A stretch of DNA of 64,000 nucleotides from Paenibacillus_AB sp036577625 (GTDB taxonomy: Bacteria; Bacillota; Bacilli; Paenibacillales; NBRC-103111): positions 1-64,000 of the forward strand of contig NZ_JARBDC010000005.1 in NCBI RefSeq assembly GCF_036577625.1, written 5' to 3'. A program made the position numbers and the translations under genes. Numbering within the stretch: position 1 is the first letter of the stretch; every line of letters begins with the position of its first letter. The notes beneath the pieces were generated by a model, which saw only the letters and a program-made list of their open reading frames with translations, did not search any database and was not told where the DNA came from. Positions 7,914 through 15,570 of the stretch are shown here, in pieces.

Positions 7914-9536
7914 ATGGTGAACAACAAATGGACAGCTCTCGTGCTGTCTGTCGTCATGACAGCAGGGCTGCTTGCTGCATGCAGCGACAAGGGAGGCGGT
8001 TCGAACGGGCCGGCATCGGGGAAGCCTTCGGACAAGTCGGACGATACGAAAGGGATCACTACCGCGGGTTTTCCGATCGTAAAACAGCCGATATCGCTTA
8101 AAATTTTCGCCGGGCAGTCCCCTTCTTCCGCGGCAAACTGGAACGAGGCGGAGATCTGGAAGGAATATGCGAAGATGACCAACATCAACGTCGATTTTCA
8201 AATGACTCCATTTGAGAGTTTGACCGAGAAGCGGAATCTTGTGCTTGCCAGCGGCGATCTGCCGGACGCCTTCCATACGTCGCGCTTCACGAGCACGGAT
8301 CTGATCAACTACGGTACCCAAGGGTACTTCATTCCGCTCGAGGGGCTGATCGACAAATACGCACCAAATTTCAAGAAAATGATGGATAAGTACCCGGAAA
8401 TCCGTAAAGGGCTTACGATGCCGGATGGCCACATCTACTCATTACCATCGTTCTACGATCCGGACTTCAAATCCGTTATAGTCGGTTCGCAGCTCTGGAT
8501 TAATGAGAAGTATTTGAAGGCGCTGGGATTGAAGGAACCAACGACGACAGAGGAGTTCTACCAATATTTGAAGGCCGTCAAGACGGGCGACCCGAACGGC
8601 AACGGCAAGAATGACGAAATACCGTATGCCTCTAGCGGTTACGGCACGCTTCTGGATCAATTGAAGGGCGCATGGGGGCTGGGCAACCGGGGGAACATGC
8701 AGCCGTATTGGGACGTCGATCCATCAACGAACAAGGTTCGCTTTATCCCGGCCGACCCGCGGTATAAGGAACTATTGGAATACATGAACCGTCTCTATAA
8801 GGAAGGGCTGTTTAATCCTGATATTCTGACAGCGAAATCGGCGGAGTTCCGTGCGAAAGGGAAGGACGGCACGTACGGCTCGTTTCTGTATACGAACGCA
8901 AGAGGCGGCTTCGGAGTGGAGAACAACGATTATATCGGCGCCAATGCGTTGACGGGACCGCACGGGGACCGCATTTTCTCCAGGGCAAGAACAGCCATAG
9001 CGGACGTGGGCAGCTTCGTCATCACGAAGGCGAACAAAAATCCCGAAGCGACCATACGATGGATCGATTACTTCTACAGCGAAGAAGGCAGCATGCTGTT
9101 CTTCATGGGCATTAAAGGGAAAAGCTATGAGGAGAAGCCGGACGGTACGGTGGATTATACGGAGGAAATCAAGAAGAATGAAGAGCTGCGGAAAAAATAT
9201 GTCACGTGGATGGGCGGCTATTATCCCGCTATGCTGACAAGCCGTACGTTCAAGGGCGGCGAGGGCTTCCCGGAGAATTTGGAGGCGACGAAGAAGAACG
9301 AACCGTACTGGCCGAAGGAAGTATGGTCGCCTTTCATCTTTACGAATGACGAAATGTCACAGATGAATGGTATGGCTACCGACATCAACACGTACGTAGG
9401 CGAAATGACGACGAAGTTCATTACGGGCGATGCCCCGCTTACCCAATGGGATACGTATGTCGCGCAATTGAAAAAGATGGGGCTGGATCGTTATATAACG
9501 ATATACAACGCGGCGTATGAGCGGTATAAAAAGTAG
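7914..9536 (+). CDS. Extracellular solute-binding lipoprotein (LplA-like)
   Basis: 540 aa. The ATG at 7914 has GGGAGG ten bases upstream; the in-frame ATG at 7896 overlaps that site and is less likely. Residues 1-23 form a lipoprotein signal with the lipobox LLAAC, so the mature protein is lipid-anchored outside the membrane. A low-complexity Gly/Ser/Lys linker follows, then a type 1 solute-binding fold of the large Paenibacillus/Bacillus LplA size class (KTGDPNGNGKNDEIP is a family hallmark resembling a calcium loop). It delivers its ligand, probably an oligosaccharide, to the two upstream permeases. The ligand cannot be named. Confidence 0.92.
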   Translation: MVNNKWTALVLSVVMTAGLLAACSDKGGGSNGPASGKPSDKSDDTKGITTAGFPIVKQPISLKIFAGQSPSSAANWNEAEIWKEYAKMTNINVDFQMTPFESLTEKRNLVLASGDLPDAFHTSRFTSTDLINYGTQGYFIPLEGLIDKYAPNFKKMMDKYPEIRKGLTMPDGHIYSLPSFYDPDFKSVIVGSQLWINEKYLKALGLKEPTTTEEFYQYLKAVKTGDPNGNGKNDEIPYASSGYGTLLDQLKGAWGLGNRGNMQPYWDVDPSTNKVRFIPADPRYKELLEYMNRLYKEGLFNPDILTAKSAEFRAKGKDGTYGSFLYTNARGGFGVENNDYIGANALTGPHGDRIFSRARTAIADVGSFVITKANKNPEATIRWIDYFYSEEGSMLFFMGIKGKSYEEKPDGTVDYTEEIKKNEELRKKYVTWMGGYYPAMLTSRTFKGGEGFPENLEATKKNEPYWPKEVWSPFIFTNDEMSQMNGMATDINTYVGEMTTKFITGDAPLTQWDTYVAQLKKMGLDRYITIYNAAYERYKK

Positions 9537-9645
9537 GTAGTTCCAAAAAAGCTGCGACAAAGTGGGATTAGGGTTAAGCGTTCCCAAAAAGTCTGTCACT
9601 GCGATCACTTATGTTGCCTAAACACAACGAAATCCCGAACAGAAT
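9537..9645. other. Short intergenic stretch without a recognised element
   Basis: AT-rich sequence between the binding-protein gene and the reverse transcriptase remnant. No hairpin with a T-run was seen for the ABC operon, and no coding region. Confidence 0.3.
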
Positions 9646-10130
9646 GATGACGTTCTTATCGGCGGTACGCTGAGTCCACTACTGGCGAATACTTTACTGG
9701 ATGAGTTGGATCGAGAGCTTAGTCGGAGGGGACTGCGGTTTGTCCGCTACGCAGAAGACTGCAACATCTTCGTTGCGAGCAAACGAGCAGGCGAGTGCGT
9801 GATGGAGTCGGTGACACGCTATGTGGAAGGAAAGCTAAAACTGAAGGTGAATCGGGAGAAGAGCGCCTTGGACTGGCCATGGAAACGCAAGTATCTTGGC
9901 TTTAGTTTTCTGTCGAACAAGAAAGCTACGATTCGACTAGCACCTAAGACGATAGCCGAAATACGATTTACTTCATGGCGGTTCCGGCCGATTGAAGGAG
10001 AAGAACCGGGAGCTCACAAGCCGCACCTGCCCCATAATGAAGGAAGAGAGGATTGCTCGTCTCAACCGTTATCTAATGGGTTGGCTGGGCTACTTTCGGC
10101 TGGATGTATCCGGGTCTATCCCAATTTCAT
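9646..10130 (+). pseudogene. Decayed group II intron reverse transcriptase (ltrA-type remnant)
   Basis: One frame reads GGTLSPLLANTLLDELDRELSRRG and then RFVRYAEDCNIFV, the RT active-site region; the usual YADD is here YAED. The KLKLKVNREKSA and RKYLGFSF motifs follow. After about 9965 the frame is lost. A second frame resumes the family sequence (KEERIARLNRYLMGWLGYFRL) near 10035-10100 and then decays. The first half of the protein and the maturase C-terminus are missing. With the YADD change, the frameshift and the truncations, this is a dead copy. It is distinct from the intron end at base 1. Confidence 0.85.
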
Positions 10131-10163
10131 TACAATGGGTTTCGTTCTAACGGGGAGGATATC

Positions 10164-10202
10164 AAAAGTTCCGAGGGGGGAACGCCCCTCTCGGAACTTT
10201 TG
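10164..10202. terminator. Strong bidirectional hairpin terminator
   Basis: A 17-bp stem: AAAAGTTCCGAG plus a G-run on the left, its complement ending in CGGAACTTTT on the right, one wobble pair and a loop around AACG. The A-run on one side and T-run on the other allow termination in both directions. It lies just after the stop codon of the leftward DUF998 gene. Confidence 0.8.
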
Positions 10203-10204
10203 AT

Positions 10205-10867
10205 TTACACCTTGTGATTTTGCCTGCGTAGCTTCAGCGCATGAGTCCCAACAATCAAGATCCAGCCAAGATAGGACACAATGAGGATTCGCCCGAACAA
10301 ACCTACGAGCACGTCAGGGCCGAACTGGCCATCGTGAGGGATTTGAAGGATAAAAAGTGCCATGATGATGATCGTAATGCCGGCGGTAACAAACAGACGT
10401 ACTTGAATGACTTTCCAAGCTTCATTGCGTGCTAATGCAAAGCTGATCAGGAGTGCTGCAACTGGTGTGTAGTCGAGGGTGGCTCCAATTGAGTGTATTT
10501 TACCGCTGAATGTCGCATCATCTGGACTTACCGATATAGGGTCTGTCGCAAAAATGGCAGCAACTATTATACCGATGGCACTTAGCCCTAAAATAACGAG
10601 TCCTATGTATCCTGTAATATTACGAGCCTGTGAGAGGGTCACAATCCCAGCGCTTATTAAGCTCACTGCTAACAACCCAAAGGCAAGATGCATTAACCAA
10701 CCGAAATTGCCTAATGCGTATTCGCTAATAAATCGCCAAGTCGGGTCGAATTCCGGTTCCAGAAAGTGAAGGCTTCCAAGAATGATCACGAAGAACAGAC
10801 TGGAAATGACGGACAATCGTGCAGCCAACGCAGAAATTGGTTTTACATGCAATACCGGATTAATCAC
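10205..10867 (-). CDS. DUF998 family membrane protein
   Basis: 220 aa from a GTG start at 10867 with GAGGAGG upstream. Six hydrophobic segments are visible, with the family-typical first helix and the WRFISEYALG segment followed by a Gly-rich second helix. DUF998 proteins are polytopic membrane proteins of unknown function. It is the last gene of the operon with the ArsR regulator and the SRPBCC-hydrolase fusion, 23 bases after the fusion gene, and is followed by a strong terminator. Confidence 0.85.
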   Translation of the reverse strand: MINPVLHVKPISALAARLSVISSLFFVIILGSLHFLEPEFDPTWRFISEYALGNFGWLMHLAFGLLAVSLISAGIVTLSQARNITGYIGLVILGLSAIGIIVAAIFATDPISVSPDDATFSGKIHSIGATLDYTPVAALLISFALARNEAWKVIQVRLFVTAGITIIIMALFILQIPHDGQFGPDVLVGLFGRILIVSYLGWILIVGTHALKLRRQNHKV

Positions 10868-10890
10868 TTCGTATATTTCCTCCTCTTAGC

Positions 10891-12201
10891 TTATACCAAT
10901 GCCTTTGCGATTATCGTATCAGCCAAGACATTTGGAGACATCACAACAGCGGAATGATCCTGGCCAATCAGCGTGAAGGTTTCAGCAACAGGCAGAAGTC
11001 TAGCAAGCTCATTGGCTGCATCGTGGAACAAAGGCTCGCTGTTCTCACCAGTAATAATCAAAGTGGGAATGTTTACATTCCAGCGATTGGCGGGAAGCGG
11101 CTTGCCGGATTGTGTATTGCCCATAATCATGCCATCGTAAGCGAGGGTATGCGCCATAGCCTCCATGGAGCGCCAGGAAGTATCGGCTTTCATGTAGCCT
11201 ATATATTCCTCAGGAATGCCAAGTGCTTCTGACATGTAATATTCAACCGCATCGCTCCTTCTGCCAGCCTCGATCAACCCGTGCAAATGTTCGACGTATT
11301 CTGCTGGAACCGGCTTGCGGCTATCATTAATAATAAAAGGCGGCTCATACAGATAAAGCCTCGTAACCTGCTCTCCTAAGTGACTGGCTGCTTCAAGAGC
11401 CAAAACGGCGCCAGACGAGCTTCCAAATAGACATGCTTTGCCCCCGGCCGTTTGAATTAATGCCTCGATATCTTCTACCTCGCGCTTAACGGAATATGGA
11501 GCGGTATCGGAGCTTTGACCGCGGCCGCGCCGGTCATAATTGTATACGGTGAAATGATCGGCCAACTGTTCGGCAAGCTGAGCAGCATCGTGATGGTCAG
11601 CAGCTGCAGAGGCTACGAGAATAAGAGAAGGGCCATTTCCTTGTTTTTTATAAGCGATCATTGTTCCATCTTTTGATATGACAGTTTCCATTTTTGAGTA
11701 TCCTCCCATTAGCGATTCTAAATAGAATTCAAGTCGGTCAAAGGCATCCGTGAAGCCTTCGATCATTCCCATCGCTTCGGCATTCTCTAGGTCTTCGATT
11801 GAAGCAAAACGTGTCACGATGCTAAGTTTTGTTCCTTTTGCCGCCTCTTCAAATAAGACGGTAGTACTCATCTCGCTGTTTTCAACAATATTCCAGTCTT
11901 TATCAGCGAAAGTATCCATGTAAACGAGTCTGGTAGGGGCACTAACTTCTTGATAAACGGCTTTACAAAACGCTTCTTCCCCGCTATTGTCATCTGATTT
12001 CAGACTATATCGCCAAACACCGCCGGGTTTTACATCCATCTCATACACGGTGGCAGTCCATAGTTTGGGTCCCCACCAACGGGCGATGTGCTCCGGTTTT
12101 GTCCATCCTTCCCAAGCAACAGTCGGCGGCATGGCTACTGTGCGTTCAACAGTTAGTTCGCGGCGTTCATGGTCTCGGTGAATTTTTGTTTTTCTTCTCA
12201 T
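10891..12201 (-). CDS. Fused SRPBCC (AHSA1-like) and alpha/beta-hydrolase protein
   Basis: 436 aa from the ATG at 12201 (GAGGTGG upstream; an in-frame ATG at 12222 is worse). Residues about 12-160 are an SRPBCC/AHSA1 ligand-binding fold (WTKPEHIARWWGP, PGGVWRY, LEFYLESL). Residues about 172-436 are an alpha/beta-hydrolase with YDRRGRGQS, the nucleophile elbow GSSSG and the C-terminal QDHSAV histidine. The usual acid is not obvious (ITGENSEP). In many Bacillales these are two neighbouring genes. Here they are one frame, but a good Shine-Dalgarno (GGGAGG) and ATG at 11691 remain at the junction, so a separate hydrolase of 266 residues may also be made. The operon starts with an ArsR regulator. 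Confidence 0.85.
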   Translation of the reverse strand: MRRKTKIHRDHERRELTVERTVAMPPTVAWEGWTKPEHIARWWGPKLWTATVYEMDVKPGGVWRYSLKSDDNSGEEAFCKAVYQEVSAPTRLVYMDTFADKDWNIVENSEMSTTVLFEEAAKGTKLSIVTRFASIEDLENAEAMGMIEGFTDAFDRLEFYLESLMGGYSKMETVISKDGTMIAYKKQGNGPSLILVASAAADHHDAAQLAEQLADHFTVYNYDRRGRGQSSDTAPYSVKREVEDIEALIQTAGGKACLFGSSSGAVLALEAASHLGEQVTRLYLYEPPFIINDSRKPVPAEYVEHLHGLIEAGRRSDAVEYYMSEALGIPEEYIGYMKADTSWRSMEAMAHTLAYDGMIMGNTQSGKPLPANRWNVNIPTLIITGENSEPLFHDAANELARLLPVAETFTLIGQDHSAVVMSPNVLADTIIAKALV

Positions 12202-12267
12202 TTTCAACCACCTCATTTGCAAGTTTCAAACAAGTCAACCGAATTGTTCCGAACTTCAACGAAACGT

Positions 12268-12603
12268 TTATAAGTCCTCCTTTTTTTGGTAGTCGAGCAT
12301 ATATTCCTCGAATTTGTCCAGACGCTCCTCCCACAGGATGCTAAATGAGTCAAACCATTCATCCAGATCCTGAAATGGTGCAGCCTCGAGGCTATATATT
12401 CGCTGCTGTGCTTTGTTACGGGATCGCACCAACCCGGCCTCGCTTAAAATGCGCAGATGGCGAGACACTTGTGGCTGCCCAATCTTGAGGGCTTCAACGA
12501 TTTCACTTACTGACCGCGGCCCTTTTTTGAGCAGTTCCACAATATTGAACCGGTTAGGTTCGGCGAGTGTGAGTAACGTCATTTGGAGAGTTGAAGTGTT
12601 CAT
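12268..12603 (-). CDS. ArsR-family transcriptional regulator
   Basis: 111 aa winged-helix protein. TLAEPNRFNIVELLKKGPRSVSEIVEALKIGQPQVSRHLRIL is the classic ArsR HTH span. No metal-binding ELCVC-type cysteines are present, so metal sensing is unlikely; this subgroup often precedes AHSA1 genes. It heads an operon with the SRPBCC-hydrolase fusion 66 bases downstream. The palindrome just upstream is a likely autoregulatory site. Confidence 0.9.
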   Translation of the reverse strand: MNTSTLQMTLLTLAEPNRFNIVELLKKGPRSVSEIVEALKIGQPQVSRHLRILSEAGLVRSRNKAQQRIYSLEAAPFQDLDEWFDSFSILWEERLDKFEEYMLDYQKKEDL

Positions 12604-12609
12604 GTCTTA

Positions 12610-12633
12610 TATATATACCATTGTGTATATACA
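12610..12633. promoter_or_regulatory. Probable ArsR operator
   Basis: Perfect inverted repeat TATATAC (12612-12618) and GTATATA (12625-12631) separated by six bases, starting 9 bases upstream of the arsR-type start codon. It overlaps the expected promoter and matches the dyad style of ArsR-family operators. Confidence 0.55.
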
Positions 12634-12682
12634 TGTCAACGTATATTTTTAGACCATTTTGATTGTAATGGTTTGGATTATT

Positions 12683-12912
12683 CCTGTAAGTGTCATCGTT
12701 ATAGTTCAAACAGCGGATGGGGGATATGCGCTTGCCGGCACGACCACCGTTTCCAGCGAGCAGACTGATCTGATCCTGATCAAAACCGATGCTTCAGGAG
12801 ACAGGAGTTATGGACGAAAACCTTTGGTGATCGGGCCGAATATGCGCGATCACTTAAAACGACTGCGGATGGCGGATTTTTGTTAGGGGTGAGTCTCTTC
12901 AAGAATGCGTAA
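12683..12912 (+). pseudogene. Remnant of a secreted repeat protein gene
   Basis: The frame from about 12683 reads IVIVQTADGGYALAGTT and later LILIKTDASGD, the hallmark of beta-propeller-like secreted repeats (VQT.DGGY.LAG and (L/W)(I/V)KTDASG). Around 12800 the frame breaks. A second frame continues with ELWTKTFGDRAEYA and then TTADGGFLLG, and stops at about 12912. Two repeat units survive, with no start codon, signal peptide or full domain, so this is decayed. Confidence 0.7.
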
Positions 12913-13443
12913 CGGCGAGACGACAGTGACAGAATGGATCGTCGAACCGCAGGAAAGGTACGCGGCAAGCGCGCATATGGCCGGCGTATGGTCGCTGTCC
13001 GACACGGTCTGAGTCCGAATCCGGTGCCGCATGCGACCATGCGGCTCTGCTGCCGATGCGATAGCGCCGAGATTTTAATCCTTTTTTGAAGTTGGCTCAA
13101 CATGATTTCTCGGCCTGATGTTTGACGAGAACGGCGATTTGATTGTGAGGTAAAAGGAATGTCGATTACTTGCACGATGAGCGTAAGGATTGCATGGTGG
13201 TTCAAACCGTATGTCCGCTGCATTGCATATCTCGTTCGTTGCGGATCGTCAGTCCGAAAACTGCAAGCAACATTTAAACAAAATCGACTACGATATCATG
13301 TAAATACAAAATCGGTTCAGGGCGATGGCATCCTAGTCGGTTTTCTTTCTGAACCAAGAAAACGCGTTCGCTCTGGCCTTCGAACGAAACAGGCCGCGGC
13401 GAGGAATTTCCCCGACGCAGCCCGCGCAGTAAAAGCATGTTTA
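12913..13443. other. Gene-free stretch, probably decayed sequence
   Basis: About 530 bases with only short ORFs lacking ribosome-binding sites or recognisable motifs. A perfect 8-bp hairpin, GCCGCATG/CATGCGGC, lies at 13026-13045 without a T-run. A fragment reading FDENGDLIV (about 13120-13147) could be further decay of the preceding secreted-repeat gene. I see nothing else. Confidence 0.4.
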
Positions 13444-13650
13444 TCAATACCGCTGACGTAAACAAACATTATAACCACGTTCGGCGAATCCCAGGTCGTT
13501 GGTCACCTTGTAGTAAAAATCGAACCAGTGATAGCAGTCCCAAACCATTGCGTGCGTTTTTTGAGGGACCGAAACAACAGAAATGCCCGTCACGAGAGCG
13601 GCGGCCAAGGCAACCTTTATCGCTTTTTTGGCAATGAACGACTTGATCAT
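13444..13650 (-). CDS. Small secreted protein of unknown function
   Basis: 68 aa with an AAAGGA site ten bases before the ATG. Residues 1-34 are a clear Sec signal peptide: Lys-rich start, hydrophobic core (VALAAALVTGISVV) and a cleavage region THA. The mature part is only about 34 residues, rich in aromatics (MVWDCYHWFDFYYKV) with two cysteines that could form one disulfide. I do not recognise the family. It stands alone among decayed sequence. A small toxin, bacteriocin-like peptide or signalling peptide are possibilities, none supported by homology that I can see. Confidence 0.6.
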   Translation of the reverse strand: MIKSFIAKKAIKVALAAALVTGISVVSVPQKTHAMVWDCYHWFDFYYKVTNDLGFAERGYNVCLRQRY

Positions 13651-13956
13651 TTATATCCATTCCTTTCTTGAGTCATCCAATCCTTGGAATCGTCCTTATT
13701 ATAGTTCGGTTCGCTAACCCTATCATTATGTTTCGATCAATATGATTCCATTTTCCATAATAATGGTACAAATAACCTGACTGTGCAATCGGTCCATCCG
13801 GTTGTATTGAGATTCGCCCAGCGACCACTACCGATTATCGGTATATGGCCTTTTCCAAAATGACTTTCATAGAAGGCCCCCCCATTTTGTAATAAATCAT
13901 GGATCCCATTCTGAGCTTAGTTCCAATTTAGTTTCGGGCGATCGCTTTTCCGATCT
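13651..13956. other. Gene-free AT-rich stretch
   Basis: About 300 bases upstream of the small secreted gene and downstream of the leftward NmrA-like gene. It should hold the promoter of the small gene. No clear -35/-10 pair, terminator or ORF was identified. Confidence 0.35.
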
Positions 13957-14673
13957 CTATTTATTGTAAATGACCGGGGTCTTCGATTCCCATTTCTTCC
14001 ATAATGAATCCTCCACCGTCAGTTCGGCCATAAAATGACTTACATTCGTTCTGCTCGTTGTGCCTGCATTGAATATCGGACTCCTCACCGGAGATTCACA
14101 AACTTCATACGGACTCGCCTCATCATGATTGACTAATGTACCCGGCCGTACGATAACCCACTTTATCTGGTCGTCCTTCCTGCCGATTTCCGCAATCAAA
14201 TAATTTGCAGCCTTGACGTTATCCCGGTGAGGAGGAAGTAAGAGCTTTACTATGGACATGATGATTTTTTCACCTATTGAATTGCGCTCCCCAGACAACG
14301 TATTCGTATAACCGATTGTACTCATCAGGATGAGTCTCACCCTTCTGTCAGCTCTCTGTCTGACTGTTTCACAGATACTTGTTATGGCATCAAACACCAA
14401 ATAACGTGGTTTGCCAAATATTCCTTTGACCGTCATGTTGTGGCCAAGACAGGAGATAATGACATCGCAATCACGCAGGAGATGATTCATCTCGCCATCC
14501 TTTATTTCATTGATATTCCCCTGTACGATTTCTATCCATGGATTCTCCAGTACATCTTTGGGGAGAACCGCACTTTTTCGGATAAGAATCCGAGTATGGA
14601 TGTGTCTGTTGATGAATTGCCTGACGACTTGTTGACCGGTAGCGCCGCTTGCCCCAAGCACTAATACTCTCAT
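13957..14673 (-). CDS. NmrA/SDR-like NAD(P)-binding protein
   Basis: 238 aa. The N-terminal dinucleotide motif GASGATGQQV (residues 7-16) and CDVIISCLG define an atypical short-chain dehydrogenase of the NAD(P)H-binding (YwnB/NmrA) group. A canonical YxxxK is not obvious, so it may be a redox sensor or a reductase. GGAGAG lies before the ATG at 14673. It follows the DUF4386 gene by 12 bases and is co-transcribed with it. Confidence 0.85.
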   Translation of the reverse strand: MRVLVLGASGATGQQVVRQFINRHIHTRILIRKSAVLPKDVLENPWIEIVQGNINEIKDGEMNHLLRDCDVIISCLGHNMTVKGIFGKPRYLVFDAITSICETVRQRADRRVRLILMSTIGYTNTLSGERNSIGEKIIMSIVKLLLPPHRDNVKAANYLIAEIGRKDDQIKWVIVRPGTLVNHDEASPYEVCESPVRSPIFNAGTTSRTNVSHFMAELTVEDSLWKKWESKTPVIYNK

Positions 14674-14685
14674 CGCATCTCTCCG

Positions 14686-15333
14686 TTATCCATTAGATTT
14701 AATTTCGACTGGATTGAAGCCTCTGAATATCAGAAGTATAGCGAGAAACATCTCGCAAACCGCTATTGGCGCGTTTAAAACAAAGTAGACCGGGCTCACT
14801 AATGGAATGATGTTCAACATCAACAGTATCGTAGCCAGAAGAGTCAAGGCAGAACCGATTGTCCCCCATGCCGATAACCATCTTGGGATCAGTCTGACTT
14901 GATATAGGCAATAGTAGAGTATGCAGCCGCCAATACTCCATGGCAATATCATCCCTATATGATTCATTATATCTCTGCCTTGTCTAAGCAGCTCAGCGAA
15001 AACTTCAATATCCGATAAGTCAGATTTGCCGGTAGTTGCAGAATGCTGACTCAACCATAATAAAAGAAGAAGAGAGCCTATACCGACAAAGAGAAAGCCG
15101 GAGCCAATCATCCTGAAACCGAAATATCCCGCCGCCAGACTTTTACTGTAAGGATTGATTATTGGATATAAGAATACGGTTATCGTGACATAGACTACTG
15201 CCATTGCCGCTTGAAAAAAGGTTGCAGCCAAAACTTGCGTTTCAATCCCGGACAACGTTGCAAGGTAATCAGGACGTTCTAATGCAGGAACCGAGCTGAA
15301 TATGCCAAAAACAAAACCGGATAGAAGCAGCAC
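14686..15333 (-). CDS. DUF4386 family membrane protein
   Basis: 215 aa from the first conventional start (GTG at 15333), with about six membrane helices and the family segment IPRWLSAWGTIG near the C-terminus. The reading frame is open upstream to 15369, and the extra residues (QTNRKTAAFLGVLLLSGF) look like the normal family N-terminus (NRKTA...). An AAAGGAG site lies nine bases before an ATA codon at 15369, whereas GTG 15333 has no Shine-Dalgarno. The true start may therefore be the unusual ATA, or an ATG lost by mutation. It is the first gene of a pair with the NmrA-like protein. Confidence 0.8.
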   Translation of the reverse strand: MLLLSGFVFGIFSSVPALERPDYLATLSGIETQVLAATFFQAAMAVVYVTITVFLYPIINPYSKSLAAGYFGFRMIGSGFLFVGIGSLLLLLWLSQHSATTGKSDLSDIEVFAELLRQGRDIMNHIGMILPWSIGGCILYYCLYQVRLIPRWLSAWGTIGSALTLLATILLMLNIIPLVSPVYFVLNAPIAVCEMFLAILLIFRGFNPVEIKSNG

Positions 15334-15570
15334 GCCAAGGAAGGCAGCAGTTTTTCTGTTGGTTTGTATGACTACTCACTCCTTTGACGATTTGCGAATG
15401 CCCGAAGTTGGCCGAAGACCCCTTCACCTGCAGTTTGGATTATTAGGAGTAGTATAGCGGCGGCAAAGTATGACCGGGTAGCTACTAAAGTAGGTTTCCA
15501 AACCAAAAAGGCCCAAGCGTTGCCTTCAGGCATTGCTTAAGACCGGGGGAAGGGGCCGAATATCCGCGAT

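Noticed and set aside
13026..13045. Perfect 8-bp hairpin considered as terminator
   Set aside because: No T-run on either strand and no gene ending nearby.
12780..13461. ORFs of 100-147 codons in the decayed region
   Set aside because: No ribosome-binding site, no recognisable motif, and one is antisense to the secreted-repeat relic.
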